Positions 1 to 9,099 of a stretch of 64,000 nt of DNA are shown piece by piece. The position numbers were made by a program, and so were the translations under genes. Source of the stretch: Actinokineospora alba (lineage in GTDB: Bacteria > Actinomycetota > Actinomycetes > Mycobacteriales > Pseudonocardiaceae); contig NZ_SNXU01000001.1 in NCBI RefSeq assembly GCF_004362515.1, positions 2,108,001 to 2,172,000 of the forward strand, written 5' to 3'. The notes under the pieces were generated by a model that saw only the letters and a program-made list of their open reading frames with translations, had not been told where the DNA came from and searched no databases. Numbering within the stretch: the first letter of the stretch is position 1; each line of letters starts with the position of its first letter.

Positions 1-425
1 ACTGGAAGTCGCACCGGCTGCCGAAGCTGTCCGACGAGGTGATCGACGTGATGATGAGCGGCGTCGACACCCTGACCTCGCCGTTCTCGCAGTTCTCGGG
101 CTGGGCCATGGGCGGGGCCGCGAGCCGGGTGCCCGCCGACGCGACCGCCGTGGGCGAGCGGGAAGTGGGCTTCGAGCTGAACGTCACGGCCGCTTGGCGG
201 CCGGGTCCCGGCGACGCGCACGTCGCGTGGGTCCGCGAGCAATGGGAAGCGCTGCGCCCGCACAGCGTGGGTGTGTACGCGAACTTCCTGTCCGATGAGG
301 ACGCCGCCGGTGTCGCCGCCGCGTACGGCTCGCGGCTCGCCCGGCTGACCGCGCTGAAAGACCGGTACGACCCGACGAACTTCTTCCGCCACAACGCCAA
401 TGTCCGTCCCTCCGGAGGTGCGTGA
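1..425 (+). CDS. FAD-binding oxidoreductase, C-terminal fragment (BBE domain)
   Basis: The reading frame is already open at the left edge (first full codon at base 3) and stops at 423-425, so only the last ~140 residues are present. The tail has the berberine-bridge-enzyme (BBE) signature of PCMH-type flavoproteins: a YG segment, then LTALKDRYDPTNFFRHN close to the C-terminus. In this family that segment lines the flavin/substrate pocket. Members oxidise sugars or secondary metabolites, and the substrate cannot be read from this fragment. The stop overlaps the ATG of the next gene (TGATG), so the two are probably translationally coupled. Confidence 0.8.
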   Translation, partial: WKSHRLPKLSDEVIDVMMSGVDTLTSPFSQFSGWAMGGAASRVPADATAVGEREVGFELNVTAAWRPGPGDAHVAWVREQWEALRPHSVGVYANFLSDEDAAGVAAAYGSRLARLTALKDRYDPTNFFRHNANVRPSGGA

Positions 426-1282
426 TGACTGTCCTGGTGACCGGTGCGACCGGCTCCGTCGGCTCGGCGGTCGTTCGCGAACTGCGGGAGCGCGGTGTGC
501 GGGTGCGTGCGTTCGTCCGTGACCGCGACCGGGCGAAGGTGGTCCTGGGCGACGTCGAGTGCGTCGCAGGCGACTATCGCGATCCGGGCTCGATCCACGA
601 AGCGATCAAGGGTGTCGATCGCGTGTTCCTGTGCAGCCGCAACGATCCCCGGCAGGTCGAACACGAGACCAACGTGATCGACGCGGCGGCTTCCGCCGGG
701 GTCGGCAGACTGGTGAAGGTCGGAGCGAACGGGGCGCGGGTCGGGTCGCCGCTGGCGTTCTGGGACGCGCACGGGCGCATCGAGCGGCACTTGGAGCTGG
801 TGGGCGTTGCGGCGGTGGTGCTGCACCCCAGCAGCTACACCTCGAACCTGCTCGCCTCGGCGGAGACGGTCAAGCACCTGGGCAAGCTGTTCGCGCCCGC
901 GGGCGAGGCGAAGGTGACGCTGATCGACCCGCGCGATGTCGCGGCAGCCGCCGCGGTGGTCCTCACCGAGGACGGCCACGACGGGCGGACCTACGTGCTG
1001 ACCGGTCCGGAGGCGGTGACCTACGAGCAGGCCGCGGCCGCTGTGTCCGCCGCGATCGGCAAGCCCGTGGACTATGTCGACGTCCCGGACGCGATGGCGC
1101 GCGACGGGATGCTCCAGGCGGGGGTGCCCCCGTGGCTGGCCGATCAGCTGGTGATCCTCTGGCAGCAGCTCCGCCAGGGCGCCGCCTCGGAGACCACCGA
1201 TGTGGTGCGGGTGCTGACCGGCCGGGAGCCGCGTTCGGTGGCCGACTTCGCCCGCGACCATGTGCGGGCGTTCCTGGCCTGA
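425..1282 (+). CDS. NmrA-like NAD(P)-binding SDR family protein
   Basis: An atypical short-chain dehydrogenase of 285 residues. The N-terminal Rossmann motif is VTGATGSVGSAVVREL, followed by a DRDR stretch after beta-2 as in NADP-preferring members. It lacks an obvious YxxxK catalytic pair, which is typical of NmrA/TMR-type proteins that act as redox sensors or azo/quinone-type reductases rather than classical dehydrogenases. The ATG at 425 overlaps the upstream oxidoreductase stop by one base. A GTG one codon earlier (422) is in the same frame. The substrate is unknown; coupling to the flavoenzyme suggests one small catabolic or detoxification operon. Confidence 0.85.
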   Translation: MTVLVTGATGSVGSAVVRELRERGVRVRAFVRDRDRAKVVLGDVECVAGDYRDPGSIHEAIKGVDRVFLCSRNDPRQVEHETNVIDAAASAGVGRLVKVGANGARVGSPLAFWDAHGRIERHLELVGVAAVVLHPSSYTSNLLASAETVKHLGKLFAPAGEAKVTLIDPRDVAAAAAVVLTEDGHDGRTYVLTGPEAVTYEQAAAAVSAAIGKPVDYVDVPDAMARDGMLQAGVPPWLADQLVILWQQLRQGAASETTDVVRVLTGREPRSVADFARDHVRAFLA

Positions 1283-1311
1283 CGCGCGGGCGGCCATGGC
1301 AGGCTGGACGG

Positions 1312-4300
1312 GTGCAGGTGGACTTGCTCGGCCCGGTTCGGGTATCCGGTCGCGACCTCAGCGGCACCCGGCTGCGCACGCTCCTCGCGCGGCTGGCGTT
1401 GGAGCCGGGCAAGGTCGTCACGACCCCGACGCTAATCGCCGCGCTGTGGCCGGACCAGCCGCCTGCCAATGCCCTGCACACGCTGGTCTCTCGGCTTCGT
1501 CGAGCCGTGGGCGCCGAAGTCGTCGAGTCCGATCCGAACGGTTATCGGCTGGTCATCGGCGCGGCTGACGTCGATGTCCACGAGTTCGAGCGGCTGGCCG
1601 CCGAGGGGCGTGCGGCGCTCAAGGACGGTCGGGTGGGGGAGGCCGCCGAGATCCTTCGGGCCGCCTTGGCGCTGTGGCGGGGACCGGCGCTGGCGGGCAT
1701 GGAGGACGCGCCCTTCGCCGGTCCAGTGATCACGCGGCTCGACGAGGTGCGGCTCTCCGCGCAGGAGGACCGGGTTGAGGCCGACCTGCGGCTCGGTGTC
1801 GACGTGATCGCTGAGCTGACCTCGCTGACCGCCGCCCATCCGCTGCGAGAGCGGCCTGCGGGGCAGCTGATGCGGGCGTTGGCTCTCGCCGGTCGGCAGG
1901 CGGACGCGCTGGGCGCGTATGAGCGGGTCCGCGCCGACCTGGCTGACGAGTTGGGGGTCGACCCTGCGGCCGACCTGCGTGAACTACACCTTGCCGTGCT
2001 GCGCGGTGATCTGGCGCCTGCCAAGGCGAATCGGGGGCTTCCGGCGGCCCGCACGAGTTTCGTCGGTCGCCTGGCCGAGTTGGCCGTGGTCGGCGACCTG
2101 CTGAAGTCGTCGCGGCTGGTCACGCTGGTGGGCCCGGGCGGCGCGGGCAAGACACGGTTGTCCGTCGAGCTCGCGGCCACTGTGGACGGTCCGGTGTGGT
2201 TCGTCGAACTCGCCGCGGTGCGGGCGCCCGAGGATGTGTCCGCCGCGGTCCTCGCCGCACTCGGCGTGCGGGAGTCGCCGTTGATGGAAGGGCCGGGGGT
2301 GCGGGCGCACGCGGCGTTCGACCGGGTCGCGGAGGTGTTGTCCGGTCAGCGTTGTCTCCTCGTGCTCGACAACTGCGAGCACCTGATCGCCACGGCCGCC
2401 GCGTTCACCGACGCCCTGCTCGGCCGGTGCCCACGGCTCACCGTGCTGGCCACCAGCCGGGAGGCGCTGGCGATCACCGGTGAGTCGGTGTTCCAGGTCG
2501 GTCCGCTCGCGCTGCCCGCGGACACCTCGGCCGAGGAGGTCGCGGGCTCGGACGCGGTCCGGCTGTTCGCCGACCGGGCGTCGGCGGTGTCGCCCGGGTT
2601 CACGGTGGACGCCGACGCCGTCGAGATCTGTCGACGACTCGACGGCCTGCCGCTGGCGCTGGAGTTGGCTGCCGCCCGGCTGCGGTCGATGACGGTGCGC
2701 CAGGTCGCCGACCGGCTCGACGACCGGTTCCGGCTGCTGACCGGCGGCAGCCGCACCGCGCTGCCGCGGCACCGGACGCTGCGTGCGGTCGTCGAGTGGA
2801 GTTGGGGCCTGCTAGAGGAAGCCGAGCGCGAGCTGGCGGCGCGGCTGTCGGTGTTCCACGCCCCCGGCACGCTCGAAGCGGTGGCCGCCGTGGCGGAGCA
2901 ACCCGCCGAGGACGTCGTCTACGTGCTGGCGTCGCTGGTGGAGAAGTCGCTCGTGCTTGTCGGCGACGGGCGCGACGGCCAGGTGCGGTACCGGATGCTG
3001 GAGACCGTGCGGGCCTACGCCGCCGAGCGGCTCGACGAATCCGGTGCGACACCGAGGACCCGCGACGTGTTCGGCAGGTACTTCCTCGCCCTGGTCGAGG
3101 AGGTCGAGCCCAAGCTGCGCACCGGCGAGCAGATCCATTGGCTGGCTCGGCTCAAAGCCGACCAGGAGAACCTGGTCGCCGCCCTGCGCTACGCCATCGC
3201 GGTCGTCGACGCGGATCTCTCGTGCAGGCTGGCGGTGCGCGCGGTCTGGTTCTGGATGCTGGTGGGCGGGCAGCAGGAGGCGCTGGCGTTCGCCAAGCAG
3301 GCGAGTGCCCTGCCTGGTCCCGCGCCCGCCCACGCGCGGGCCGCGCTGCGGACGATCGGCGCGTTCGACCCACGGGCCGGGATTCCGCAGTCCGATGAAC
3401 TGCGGGGCCTGTTGGCCGAACTCACCGCGACCGGCGCCGTCCAGCACTACCCGATGCTGGGGATGATCGGGCCGATGCTGACCAGCCTCGCCGGTGACGT
3501 CGAAGGCGCCATCGCCGACCTGGAGGCCCGGCTGGACCACCCGGACCTCTGGGCGCGCGGGATTTCGTTGCTGGGACTGGCGTTCGTGCGGGAGAACTTC
3601 AGCGAGCCCACGGGCATGGACGACCTCGCCCAGCGGGCGCTGGAGGCGTTTCGCAAGACCGGCGACCGGTGGGGTCAGGGCATCGCGATCTGGACCCTCG
3701 CCGAACACCAGTCCCTGCGCGGCGAGCACGCGGCGGCGATCGCCGCGCACCGCGAGTCGCTGCGGCTCGTCGAGGAACTCGGTGCCCTGGACGAGATTCC
3801 CACGCTGATGGGCAAACTCGGCATCCAGTTGGCCCGCGCGGGGGAGCCGGAGGCCGGGGAGCACGTCCTGCTCGACGCGATCACCTTGGCCAGGGGGCGA
3901 GGTCCCGCCGAGACCGTGGCCGCCCTGCACGCCTGGCTGTCCACTGTGCTCAGACAGCGGGGAAACCTGGGTCGGGCGCGGGAAGTTCTGGTCGAGGCGG
4001 AGGAAGCCATGGTCGACGTCCCCGTGTGGGCGCCGCACTGGTGGGTGGCCCATCTCGTCGCCCGGGCGCAGATCGCCATCGACACTGGCGACACCGACTC
4101 AGCGTTCGCCGATCTCCGCGAGGGCTTCGAGGCGATCCAGACACTGCCGGACCTACCGGTCACGGCGGCTGTCGCGGAGGCGACCGCGCGGGCCCTGCTG
4201 TGCGCGGGCGACGCGGTCGCGGCCGCGCGGCTTCTCGGGATCAGCATCGCGATCCGGGGCACGCCAGATCTCGGCAACCCGGATCTGTCCGTTTTGGAGT

Positions 4301-4434
4301 CAGGGATCGATGCCCGGATCGGGGTCGAGGCCCGGACCGCCGCGGTCGGCGACGGCCGGGGCCTCGACCGCGTCGCCGCGGTGGGTGAACTGTGTTCGGT
4401 GCTGGGCGCCGGTCAGCCCACTCGCCTGCGGTAG
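1312..4434 (+). CDS. AfsR/SARP-type regulator: BTAD, NB-ARC-like ATPase and TPR domains
   Basis: A transcriptional regulator of about 1040 residues. It starts with an OmpR-like winged helix (VQVDLLGPVRVSG, then ALWPDQPP and VSRLRRAVG), then a BTAD helical domain to ~residue 240. A STAND/NB-ARC ATPase follows, with P-loop VGPGGAGKTRLS near residue 270, Walker B LLVLDNCEHL and GLPLALELAAARL. The C-terminal ~350 residues are Ala/Leu-rich TPR-like helices. The GTG at 1312 fits because family proteins begin immediately before the winged helix; the frame is open far upstream but that part is noise inside the preceding gene. The last 22 bases overlap the convergent ABC permease gene. The target regulon is unknown. 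Confidence 0.88.
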   Translation: MQVDLLGPVRVSGRDLSGTRLRTLLARLALEPGKVVTTPTLIAALWPDQPPANALHTLVSRLRRAVGAEVVESDPNGYRLVIGAADVDVHEFERLAAEGRAALKDGRVGEAAEILRAALALWRGPALAGMEDAPFAGPVITRLDEVRLSAQEDRVEADLRLGVDVIAELTSLTAAHPLRERPAGQLMRALALAGRQADALGAYERVRADLADELGVDPAADLRELHLAVLRGDLAPAKANRGLPAARTSFVGRLAELAVVGDLLKSSRLVTLVGPGGAGKTRLSVELAATVDGPVWFVELAAVRAPEDVSAAVLAALGVRESPLMEGPGVRAHAAFDRVAEVLSGQRCLLVLDNCEHLIATAAAFTDALLGRCPRLTVLATSREALAITGESVFQVGPLALPADTSAEEVAGSDAVRLFADRASAVSPGFTVDADAVEICRRLDGLPLALELAAARLRSMTVRQVADRLDDRFRLLTGGSRTALPRHRTLRAVVEWSWGLLEEAERELAARLSVFHAPGTLEAVAAVAEQPAEDVVYVLASLVEKSLVLVGDGRDGQVRYRMLETVRAYAAERLDESGATPRTRDVFGRYFLALVEEVEPKLRTGEQIHWLARLKADQENLVAALRYAIAVVDADLSCRLAVRAVWFWMLVGGQQEALAFAKQASALPGPAPAHARAALRTIGAFDPRAGIPQSDELRGLLAELTATGAVQHYPMLGMIGPMLTSLAGDVEGAIADLEARLDHPDLWARGISLLGLAFVRENFSEPTGMDDLAQRALEAFRKTGDRWGQGIAIWTLAEHQSLRGEHAAAIAAHRESLRLVEELGALDEIPTLMGKLGIQLARAGEPEAGEHVLLDAITLARGRGPAETVAALHAWLSTVLRQRGNLGRAREVLVEAEEAMVDVPVWAPHWWVAHLVARAQIAIDTGDTDSAFADLREGFEAIQTLPDLPVTAAVAEATARALLCAGDAVAAARLLGISIAIRGTPDLGNPDLSVLESGIDARIGVEARTAAVGDGRGLDRVAAVGELCSVLGAGQPTRLR

Positions 4435-5201
4435 GCGCGCAGTGCCAGAGGGAAGAACACGGCCGCGATGCCCAGGGCCCAGACGAACGCCCATCCCGCG
4501 TGGGCCATCCAGTCGCCGCCGAGGAGTAGGCCGCGGCCCGCTTCGGTGAGGTGGGTGACCGGGTTGATGTCGACCCACGCGCGCAGCCAGCCTGGCATGG
4601 TCGACGAATCGACGAACACGTTGCTGCCGAAGGTCAGCGGGAAGATGACGACCAGCAGCGTGCCCGGCACCGCCTGCGGGCTCGACACCAGCATGCCGAC
4701 CCACACCGACACCCAGCACAGGCACAGCCCGAACAGGATCATCAGTCCGGCGGCGATCAGGAACCGGGCCGGGTCGGTCTGCACCCGGAACCCCAGGATC
4801 ATCGCGAAGCCGACCAGCACGACCAGGGTGATCACGAACCGGACGATGTCGCCCAGCACCGCGCCGACCAGTGGCGCAGACCGGGCGATCGGCATGCTGC
4901 GGAACCGGTCGAAGACGCCCTTGCCGATGTCGGTGTTGAGCGCCATCCCGGTGCCGAGGCTGGCGAAGGCGATGTTCTGCACCATCAGGCCGGGCACCAG
5001 GAACTGCAGGTACTCGCTGGTGCTGCCCTTGAGCGCGCCGCCGAACATGTAGACGAACAGCAGCAGGAACATGATCGGCTGCAGGGTGACGTCCAGCAGC
5101 GACTCCGGGTTCTTGCGGATCTTGATGACACTGCGGCCCGCCAACGCGAGCCCGTGTCGGATGGCCTGGTTCGGTCCGATGTGGAGTGTCGCGGTGGTCA
5201 T
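4413..5201 (-). CDS. ABC-2 type exporter permease (DrrB-like)
   Basis: An integral membrane permease of 262 residues with the ABC-2 pattern: a cytoplasmic N-terminus, TM1 around IMFLLLFVYMFGG, several further hydrophobic helices and a conserved segment FPLTFGSNVFVDSSTMP near the last periplasmic loop, a hallmark of daunorubicin-resistance-type DrrB permeases. It pairs with the ATPase gene directly upstream: its ATG (5201-5199) overlaps that gene's TGA in an ATGA junction, so the two subunits are coupled. The probable role is export of a hydrophobic drug or lipid; the substrate is not identifiable. Confidence 0.9.
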   Translation of the reverse strand: MTTATLHIGPNQAIRHGLALAGRSVIKIRKNPESLLDVTLQPIMFLLLFVYMFGGALKGSTSEYLQFLVPGLMVQNIAFASLGTGMALNTDIGKGVFDRFRSMPIARSAPLVGAVLGDIVRFVITLVVLVGFAMILGFRVQTDPARFLIAAGLMILFGLCLCWVSVWVGMLVSSPQAVPGTLLVVIFPLTFGSNVFVDSSTMPGWLRAWVDINPVTHLTEAGRGLLLGGDWMAHAGWAFVWALGIAAVFFPLALRAYRRRVG

Positions 5202-6145
5202 GCGGGAATCCCCTCTCGGGTGCGGCCGGTCATCGCGAGGAAGACCTCGTCGAGGCTGGGCAGCCGCAGGGCGAGTTCGTCGACGGTGATGCCCGCGTCG
5301 TCCAGCCGGCGCACCAGAGTGGACAGCAGCATCGGGTCGTCGACGGGGGCGGTGAGCAGGCCGGTGTCGAGGTCCACATGCGGCTCGCCCGCGAGCCCGC
5401 GCAGGATGGACGCGACCGCCGCGACGTCGCCGATCAGCGTCGGACGGACCTGCAGTGTCTGGCCGCCGGTGCGGCGCTTGAGGTCGTCGGGGGTGCCGGT
5501 GGCGATGACCTTGCCGTGGTCGATCACCGTGATCAGGTCGGCCAGCTGGTCGGCTTCCTCCAGGTATTGCGTGGTCAGCAGCACCGTCACGCCCAGGTCG
5601 ACCAAGCCCCGGATGGTGGACCACACCTCGTTGCGGCTGTGCGGGTCCAGGCCCGTGGTCGGCTCGTCGAGGTAGAGCACCTCGGGCCTGCCGACCAGGC
5701 CCGCGGCGAGGTCCGCCCGCCTGCGCATGCCGCCGGAGTAGGTCTTCACCGCCCGCCCGGCGGCGTCGGTCAGCTCGAACTGGGCGAGCAGCTCGGCGGA
5801 CCGGGCCTTCGCCTGCGACTTGGTCAGCCCGAGCAGTTTGCCGATCAGCACGAGGTTCTCGGTCCCCGACAGGTCCTCGTCGAGCGAGGCGTACTGCCCC
5901 GTCAGACCGATCAGGCCACGCACGGTGGTCGCGTGGGTGCGCACGTCGAACCCGCAGACCCGAGCCGACCCCTCATCGGCCCGGAGCAGCGTCGCCAACA
6001 CCCGCACCGCCGTCGTCTTGCCCGCCCCGTTCGGGCCGAGCACCCCCAGCACCTTGCCCTTCGGCACCATCAGGTCGACCCCGTCGAGCGCGACGGTGTC
6101 ACCGAACCTCTTGACCAAGCCCTCGGCTTCGATCGCGTTGGACAT
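5198..6145 (-). CDS. ABC exporter ATP-binding protein (DrrA-like)
   Basis: An ATPase of 315 residues with every nucleotide-binding element visible: Walker A LGPNGAGKTTAVRVL, Q-loop GLTGQYASLDE, signature TYSGGMRRRADLAAGL, Walker B VLYLDEPTTGLDP and switch-region TTQYLEEADQLAD. The C-terminal ~90 residues form the DrrA-type regulatory extension (LRLPSLDEVFLAMTGR). It energises the permease encoded next, with a 4-bp ATGA overlap. The ~170-bp gap to the divergent gene at 6319 should carry the promoter, but I see no clear hexamers. Confidence 0.93.
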   Translation of the reverse strand: MSNAIEAEGLVKRFGDTVALDGVDLMVPKGKVLGVLGPNGAGKTTAVRVLATLLRADEGSARVCGFDVRTHATTVRGLIGLTGQYASLDEDLSGTENLVLIGKLLGLTKSQAKARSAELLAQFELTDAAGRAVKTYSGGMRRRADLAAGLVGRPEVLYLDEPTTGLDPHSRNEVWSTIRGLVDLGVTVLLTTQYLEEADQLADLITVIDHGKVIATGTPDDLKRRTGGQTLQVRPTLIGDVAAVASILRGLAGEPHVDLDTGLLTAPVDDPMLLSTLVRRLDDAGITVDELALRLPSLDEVFLAMTGRTREGIPA

Positions 6146-6318
6146 CGGCGTCCCCTCCTTCAGTCCAGTCGAGCCTGTCGGCGGGCGCTGTCAGACCGCG
6201 CACAGCGCGCTGTCAGGCCGGTCGGACGGGTGACAGGACCGGACACGGTGACCGACTTGCCGGTGGGTGTCGTCGCGGTGCGGGATCATGGAGCCATGGG
6301 ATTCGAGAGCGGACAGTC

Positions 6319-7317
6319 GTGACCTGGGGGCTTGACGACGCCATGGAGGAACCGAGGGAGGCCCCCGTCCGACGCAGACGGTGGGTCACGGTGGTTCTCG
6401 CGCTGTTCGTGCTGGCACTGCTGGGACTGTGCGTGCTCCGGTTGGGCGGATTCGACCTCAACCGGTACACGACGGCGGCGATCGCGCTCACCCCGTACCT
6501 GGCCGCGGCCGGGTTGCTGCTCGCCTTCCTCTCCCTGGCCCTGCGCCGACGGCTGCTCACCTTCACCGCCCTGGTGCTGGCGATCGCCTTCGGATTCCTG
6601 CTGATCCCCCGCTACCTCGCCGACGGCGAGCCGCTGCCCACCGGCCAGCGGGTGCGGGTGATGACGGCGAACCTCCTGATGGGCAAGGCCGACGCGCCCA
6701 CCGTCATCAGACTCGCCCGCGATGCCAAAGTGGACGTGCTCGTCCTGCAGGAGCTGACCCCTCAGGCGCTCAACGCCCTCGACGCGGCAGGTCTGCCCGG
6801 GCTGCTGCCGCACCGCGTCGCCCAGCCCGCGGGTGGCACTTCGGGGACGGCGATCCTGGCGAAGGTGCCGCTACGGCAGATCGTGCTCGTCCAGGGAAGC
6901 TTCCACGACCAGCCCGCGGCGGTGGTGGACCTGTCGGGCAACACCGACGTCGAGATCGTGTCGGTCCACGCGTACCCGCCGGTCCTCAACGAGGAGGGCA
7001 GACGCCGCTGGCAGGCCGATCTCGAGGCGCTGCCGTCGTCGGACTCGAAGGGACGCCCCCGCATCCTGGCGGGCGACTTCAACGCGACCCTGGACCACAA
7101 GGCGCTGCACGGGGTGATGGACCGGGGCTACTGGGACAGTGCCGAGGTCGTGGGGGAGGGGATGCGGCCGACGTGGTCGCAGTTCCCGTACGGCCCGCCG
7201 GTGGCCATCGATCACGTGCTGGTCGATCGGCGGCTGGGGGTGGCGGAGGTGAAGGTCTACGACCTGCCCGGCAGCGACCACAACGCGGTCGTGGCCGAGG
7301 TCGCGCTGCCCCGCTGA
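6319..7317 (+). CDS. Endonuclease/exonuclease/phosphatase family membrane protein
   Basis: A protein of 332 residues. The first ~110 residues hold an Arg-rich cytoplasmic stretch and three hydrophobic helices (VVLALFVLALLGLCVL and following), placing the catalytic part outside the membrane. The EEP fold follows: MTANLLMGKAD (the N of the first metal motif), VLQELTPQ (catalytic Glu), LAGDFNATLDH (GDFN) and a C-terminal SDHNAV. Such proteins cleave phosphodiesters (nucleic acid, sphingomyelin-like lipid or phosphoinositide); the membrane-anchored actinobacterial type is uncharacterised. The GTG at 6319 is used; an in-frame ATG at 6343 is the alternative. It ends 3 bp from the convergent sirtuin gene. 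Confidence 0.88.
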   Translation: MTWGLDDAMEEPREAPVRRRRWVTVVLALFVLALLGLCVLRLGGFDLNRYTTAAIALTPYLAAAGLLLAFLSLALRRRLLTFTALVLAIAFGFLLIPRYLADGEPLPTGQRVRVMTANLLMGKADAPTVIRLARDAKVDVLVLQELTPQALNALDAAGLPGLLPHRVAQPAGGTSGTAILAKVPLRQIVLVQGSFHDQPAAVVDLSGNTDVEIVSVHAYPPVLNEEGRRRWQADLEALPSSDSKGRPRILAGDFNATLDHKALHGVMDRGYWDSAEVVGEGMRPTWSQFPYGPPVAIDHVLVDRRLGVAEVKVYDLPGSDHNAVVAEVALPR

Positions 7318-7320
7318 CCG

Positions 7321-8124
7321 TCAGCCCAGCCGGGACTGGATCTCGCCCAACGCCTCCGCCGCGGGCATCGGCAGCGAGATCCCCCGCCCGTGCCGAACCT
7401 CCGGCTCCCGGGGGTTGATCCGGATCAACGCCCCTGTGGCCGCGCTGGCGAGTTCCGCCTGCCTGCGCACCGTGGGAATCGCGTTGCCCGCTCCGATCTC
7501 CACCACTACCAACCGTTTGCCGAGCTGGCTGCGCCGCCAACTCGCAAGTGCGTCCAGGTCGCGCTGGCTGCGGTCGGGAACCCAGGTGTAGTCGCCGAAC
7601 ATCAGGATGTTCGGTCGGGCCAGGGCGCCGCAGCTCGGGCACTCGGGCAGCGGCCCGGTGGCTCGCATCGTCTCGGGGTCGACCTCGATGGCGACGTCGT
7701 CGGCGGGCCAGATGGCCGAGCGGCACGGGAGTAAACACTGCAGGTGGTGGATCGACCCGTGGACCTCCGCCACCTCGGTGAACCCGGCCTTCTGGAACTG
7801 GCCGTCCACGTTGGAGGTGAACGCCCGCGCGCCCCAACCCCGCAGGATGTCGAATCCGCTGTGCGGGACGGTGGCGCGGTAAAGGGCCAGGCGGTGGCCG
7901 TAGAAGCCCCACGCCAACTCCGGGTCGCTGCCGAAGTGGACCGGGTCGGCCAGCTCGACGAAGCTCAGCCCAAGGCGCTGGTACGGCGGGTACGCCCGCC
8001 AGAACCCCTCGTCACCACGGAAGTCGGGCAGGCCGGAGTCGACCCCCATCCCGGCGCCGGCGCACACCATGACGGCTTCGGCGCCCGCGATCAGCTCACC
8101 GGCCTGGTCTAACGCCGCCCTCAC
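7321..8124 (-). CDS. Sir2-family NAD-dependent deacylase
   Basis: A sirtuin of 267 residues. The NAD-binding motif CAGAGMGVDSGLPDFRG is near the N-terminus, the catalytic His is in EVHGSIHHLQC, and the zinc site is formed by LQCLLPC and CPSCGALARPNI. The residues Gly-Met-Gly-Val-Asp replace the commoner GAGxSxxSGIPDFRG, so this is a divergent bacterial class. It should remove acyl groups from lysines using NAD. Its GTG start overlaps the stop of the upstream mhuD-like gene (GTGA), a strong sign of coupled expression. Confidence 0.88.
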   Translation of the reverse strand: MRAALDQAGELIAGAEAVMVCAGAGMGVDSGLPDFRGDEGFWRAYPPYQRLGLSFVELADPVHFGSDPELAWGFYGHRLALYRATVPHSGFDILRGWGARAFTSNVDGQFQKAGFTEVAEVHGSIHHLQCLLPCRSAIWPADDVAIEVDPETMRATGPLPECPSCGALARPNILMFGDYTWVPDRSQRDLDALASWRRSQLGKRLVVVEIGAGNAIPTVRRQAELASAATGALIRINPREPEVRHGRGISLPMPAAEALGEIQSRLG

Positions 8125-8435
8125 TCGCCCGTGCGCGGACCCGCGCTCTGCACCACCTCGAACTCCAGCAGGCTGGCGCCCGTCGACACCGGCTTCGCCC
8201 GCTCACCGGCGTGCGCCTGCCGGGACGAGCCGTTCGCCCAGGCCTGGAAGTGCTCCTCGGTCTCCCACCGGGTGTAGACGAAGTACCGCGTCTCACCCGA
8301 AGTCGGGCGCAGCAGCTCGAACCCGAGGAACCCTGGCTCGCCCTCCACCGCACCGAGCCGCGCGGCGAAGCGCTTCTCCAGCTCGGGCCCGGCACCCTCG
8401 GGAACCTCAATCGCGTTGATCTTCACAACAGCCAT
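8121..8435 (-). CDS. mhuD: MhuD-like haem-degrading monooxygenase (ABM fold)
   Basis: A protein of 104 residues closely resembling M. tuberculosis MhuD (Rv3592), remembered from the family: the same opening VVKINAIEVP, GFLGFELLRP in the middle and GASLLEFEVV at the end. The haem-site residues known in MhuD sit at the same positions: Asn7, Trp66 (in FQAWANG) and His75. MhuD opens haem to mycobilin and frees iron without CO release. The gene leads a two-gene operon with the sirtuin (4-bp overlap). Family membership is nearly certain; haem chemistry is inferred from conserved residues. Confidence 0.9.
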   Translation of the reverse strand: MAVVKINAIEVPEGAGPELEKRFAARLGAVEGEPGFLGFELLRPTSGETRYFVYTRWETEEHFQAWANGSSRQAHAGERAKPVSTGASLLEFEVVQSAGPRTGE

Positions 8436-8511
8436 GAACTGAGCCTAGCTCGACTCGGATCGCCGCATCGCCGCGAGTTCAATCGCCCTCGCCGCTCGGA
8501 GCGACTCCGGC

Positions 8512-9099
8512 ATGATGACCACCGTGACTCGATCGAAGCTGACCATCGCGGCGGAAATCGCCGCGGTCGGGGCGTTTGTCATCGCGGTTCTCGCCATTGT
8601 CGTGACGGTATTCTTCGATACGGGAATCCGAATTCCTTGGAAGTCCGAAGGTCAATCCCAGTCAAGTGTGGTCACGAGTCCCGTCACCACCTCTACGACG
8701 CCCAGTCAGTCGACAACCACGAGCCAGCCGGCGACCTCGAGTCAACCGCAGAGCACGCCTGCCAACGAAACCCGGCAATCCACGCCGACGCCGGTCGCAC
8801 GTCACTGGCTTGGCTTGAAATTGGCCGCGGCCAAGGAATTCGGAGACGGTGCGAGCTTCTGGGTCGTCGTCCTGTTCGCCCTGCTCGCCCTGGTGGCGAT
8901 GGGCTCGATCGTGTGGGCGCTTTACGCCTTTTTCATTCCCATTTCAGTGATGTCACACTTTTTCGCGGCAGTCGTTCCGATGGGCGCGATCGGCTACCTC
9001 TACTTGTGGACATTCTGGACAAATCTATCCAACCTGGGTGTCGTGGTCTTTATACTCGGGGCGATTATCACGACCGTCTACCCGGTTAGTCAGTCTTGA
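8512..9099 (+). CDS. Hypothetical multi-pass membrane protein with Ser/Thr/Gln linker
   Basis: Not recognised as a named family. The 195-residue product has an N-terminal hydrophobic helix (EIAAVGAFVIAVLAIVV, residues ~15-35), then a low-complexity extracytoplasmic Ser/Thr/Gln/Pro stretch (~residues 45-93), then three further hydrophobic helices (~110-190). GC content is visibly lower than in its neighbours (for example the A/T-rich bases 8600-8670), which hints at recent acquisition. The double ATG at 8512/8515 leaves two possible starts. The last 14 bp overlap the convergent hydrolase gene. Confidence 0.65.
   Translation: MMTTVTRSKLTIAAEIAAVGAFVIAVLAIVVTVFFDTGIRIPWKSEGQSQSSVVTSPVTTSTTPSQSTTTSQPATSSQPQSTPANETRQSTPTPVARHWLGLKLAAAKEFGDGASFWVVVLFALLALVAMGSIVWALYAFFIPISVMSHFFAAVVPMGAIGYLYLWTFWTNLSNLGVVVFILGAIITTVYPVSQS

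Noticed and set aside
559..1311. Long in-frame N-terminal extension of the BTAD regulator
   Set aside because: It lies wholly inside the SDR gene in another frame, is Arg/Gly-rich noise, and family proteins start at the winged helix (1312).
1..6145. Biosynthetic gene cluster (flavoenzyme, SARP-like regulator, drug exporter)
   Set aside because: No PKS, NRPS, terpene or RiPP core gene is visible; the regulator and exporter alone do not justify the call, although a cluster to the left of the window cannot be excluded.
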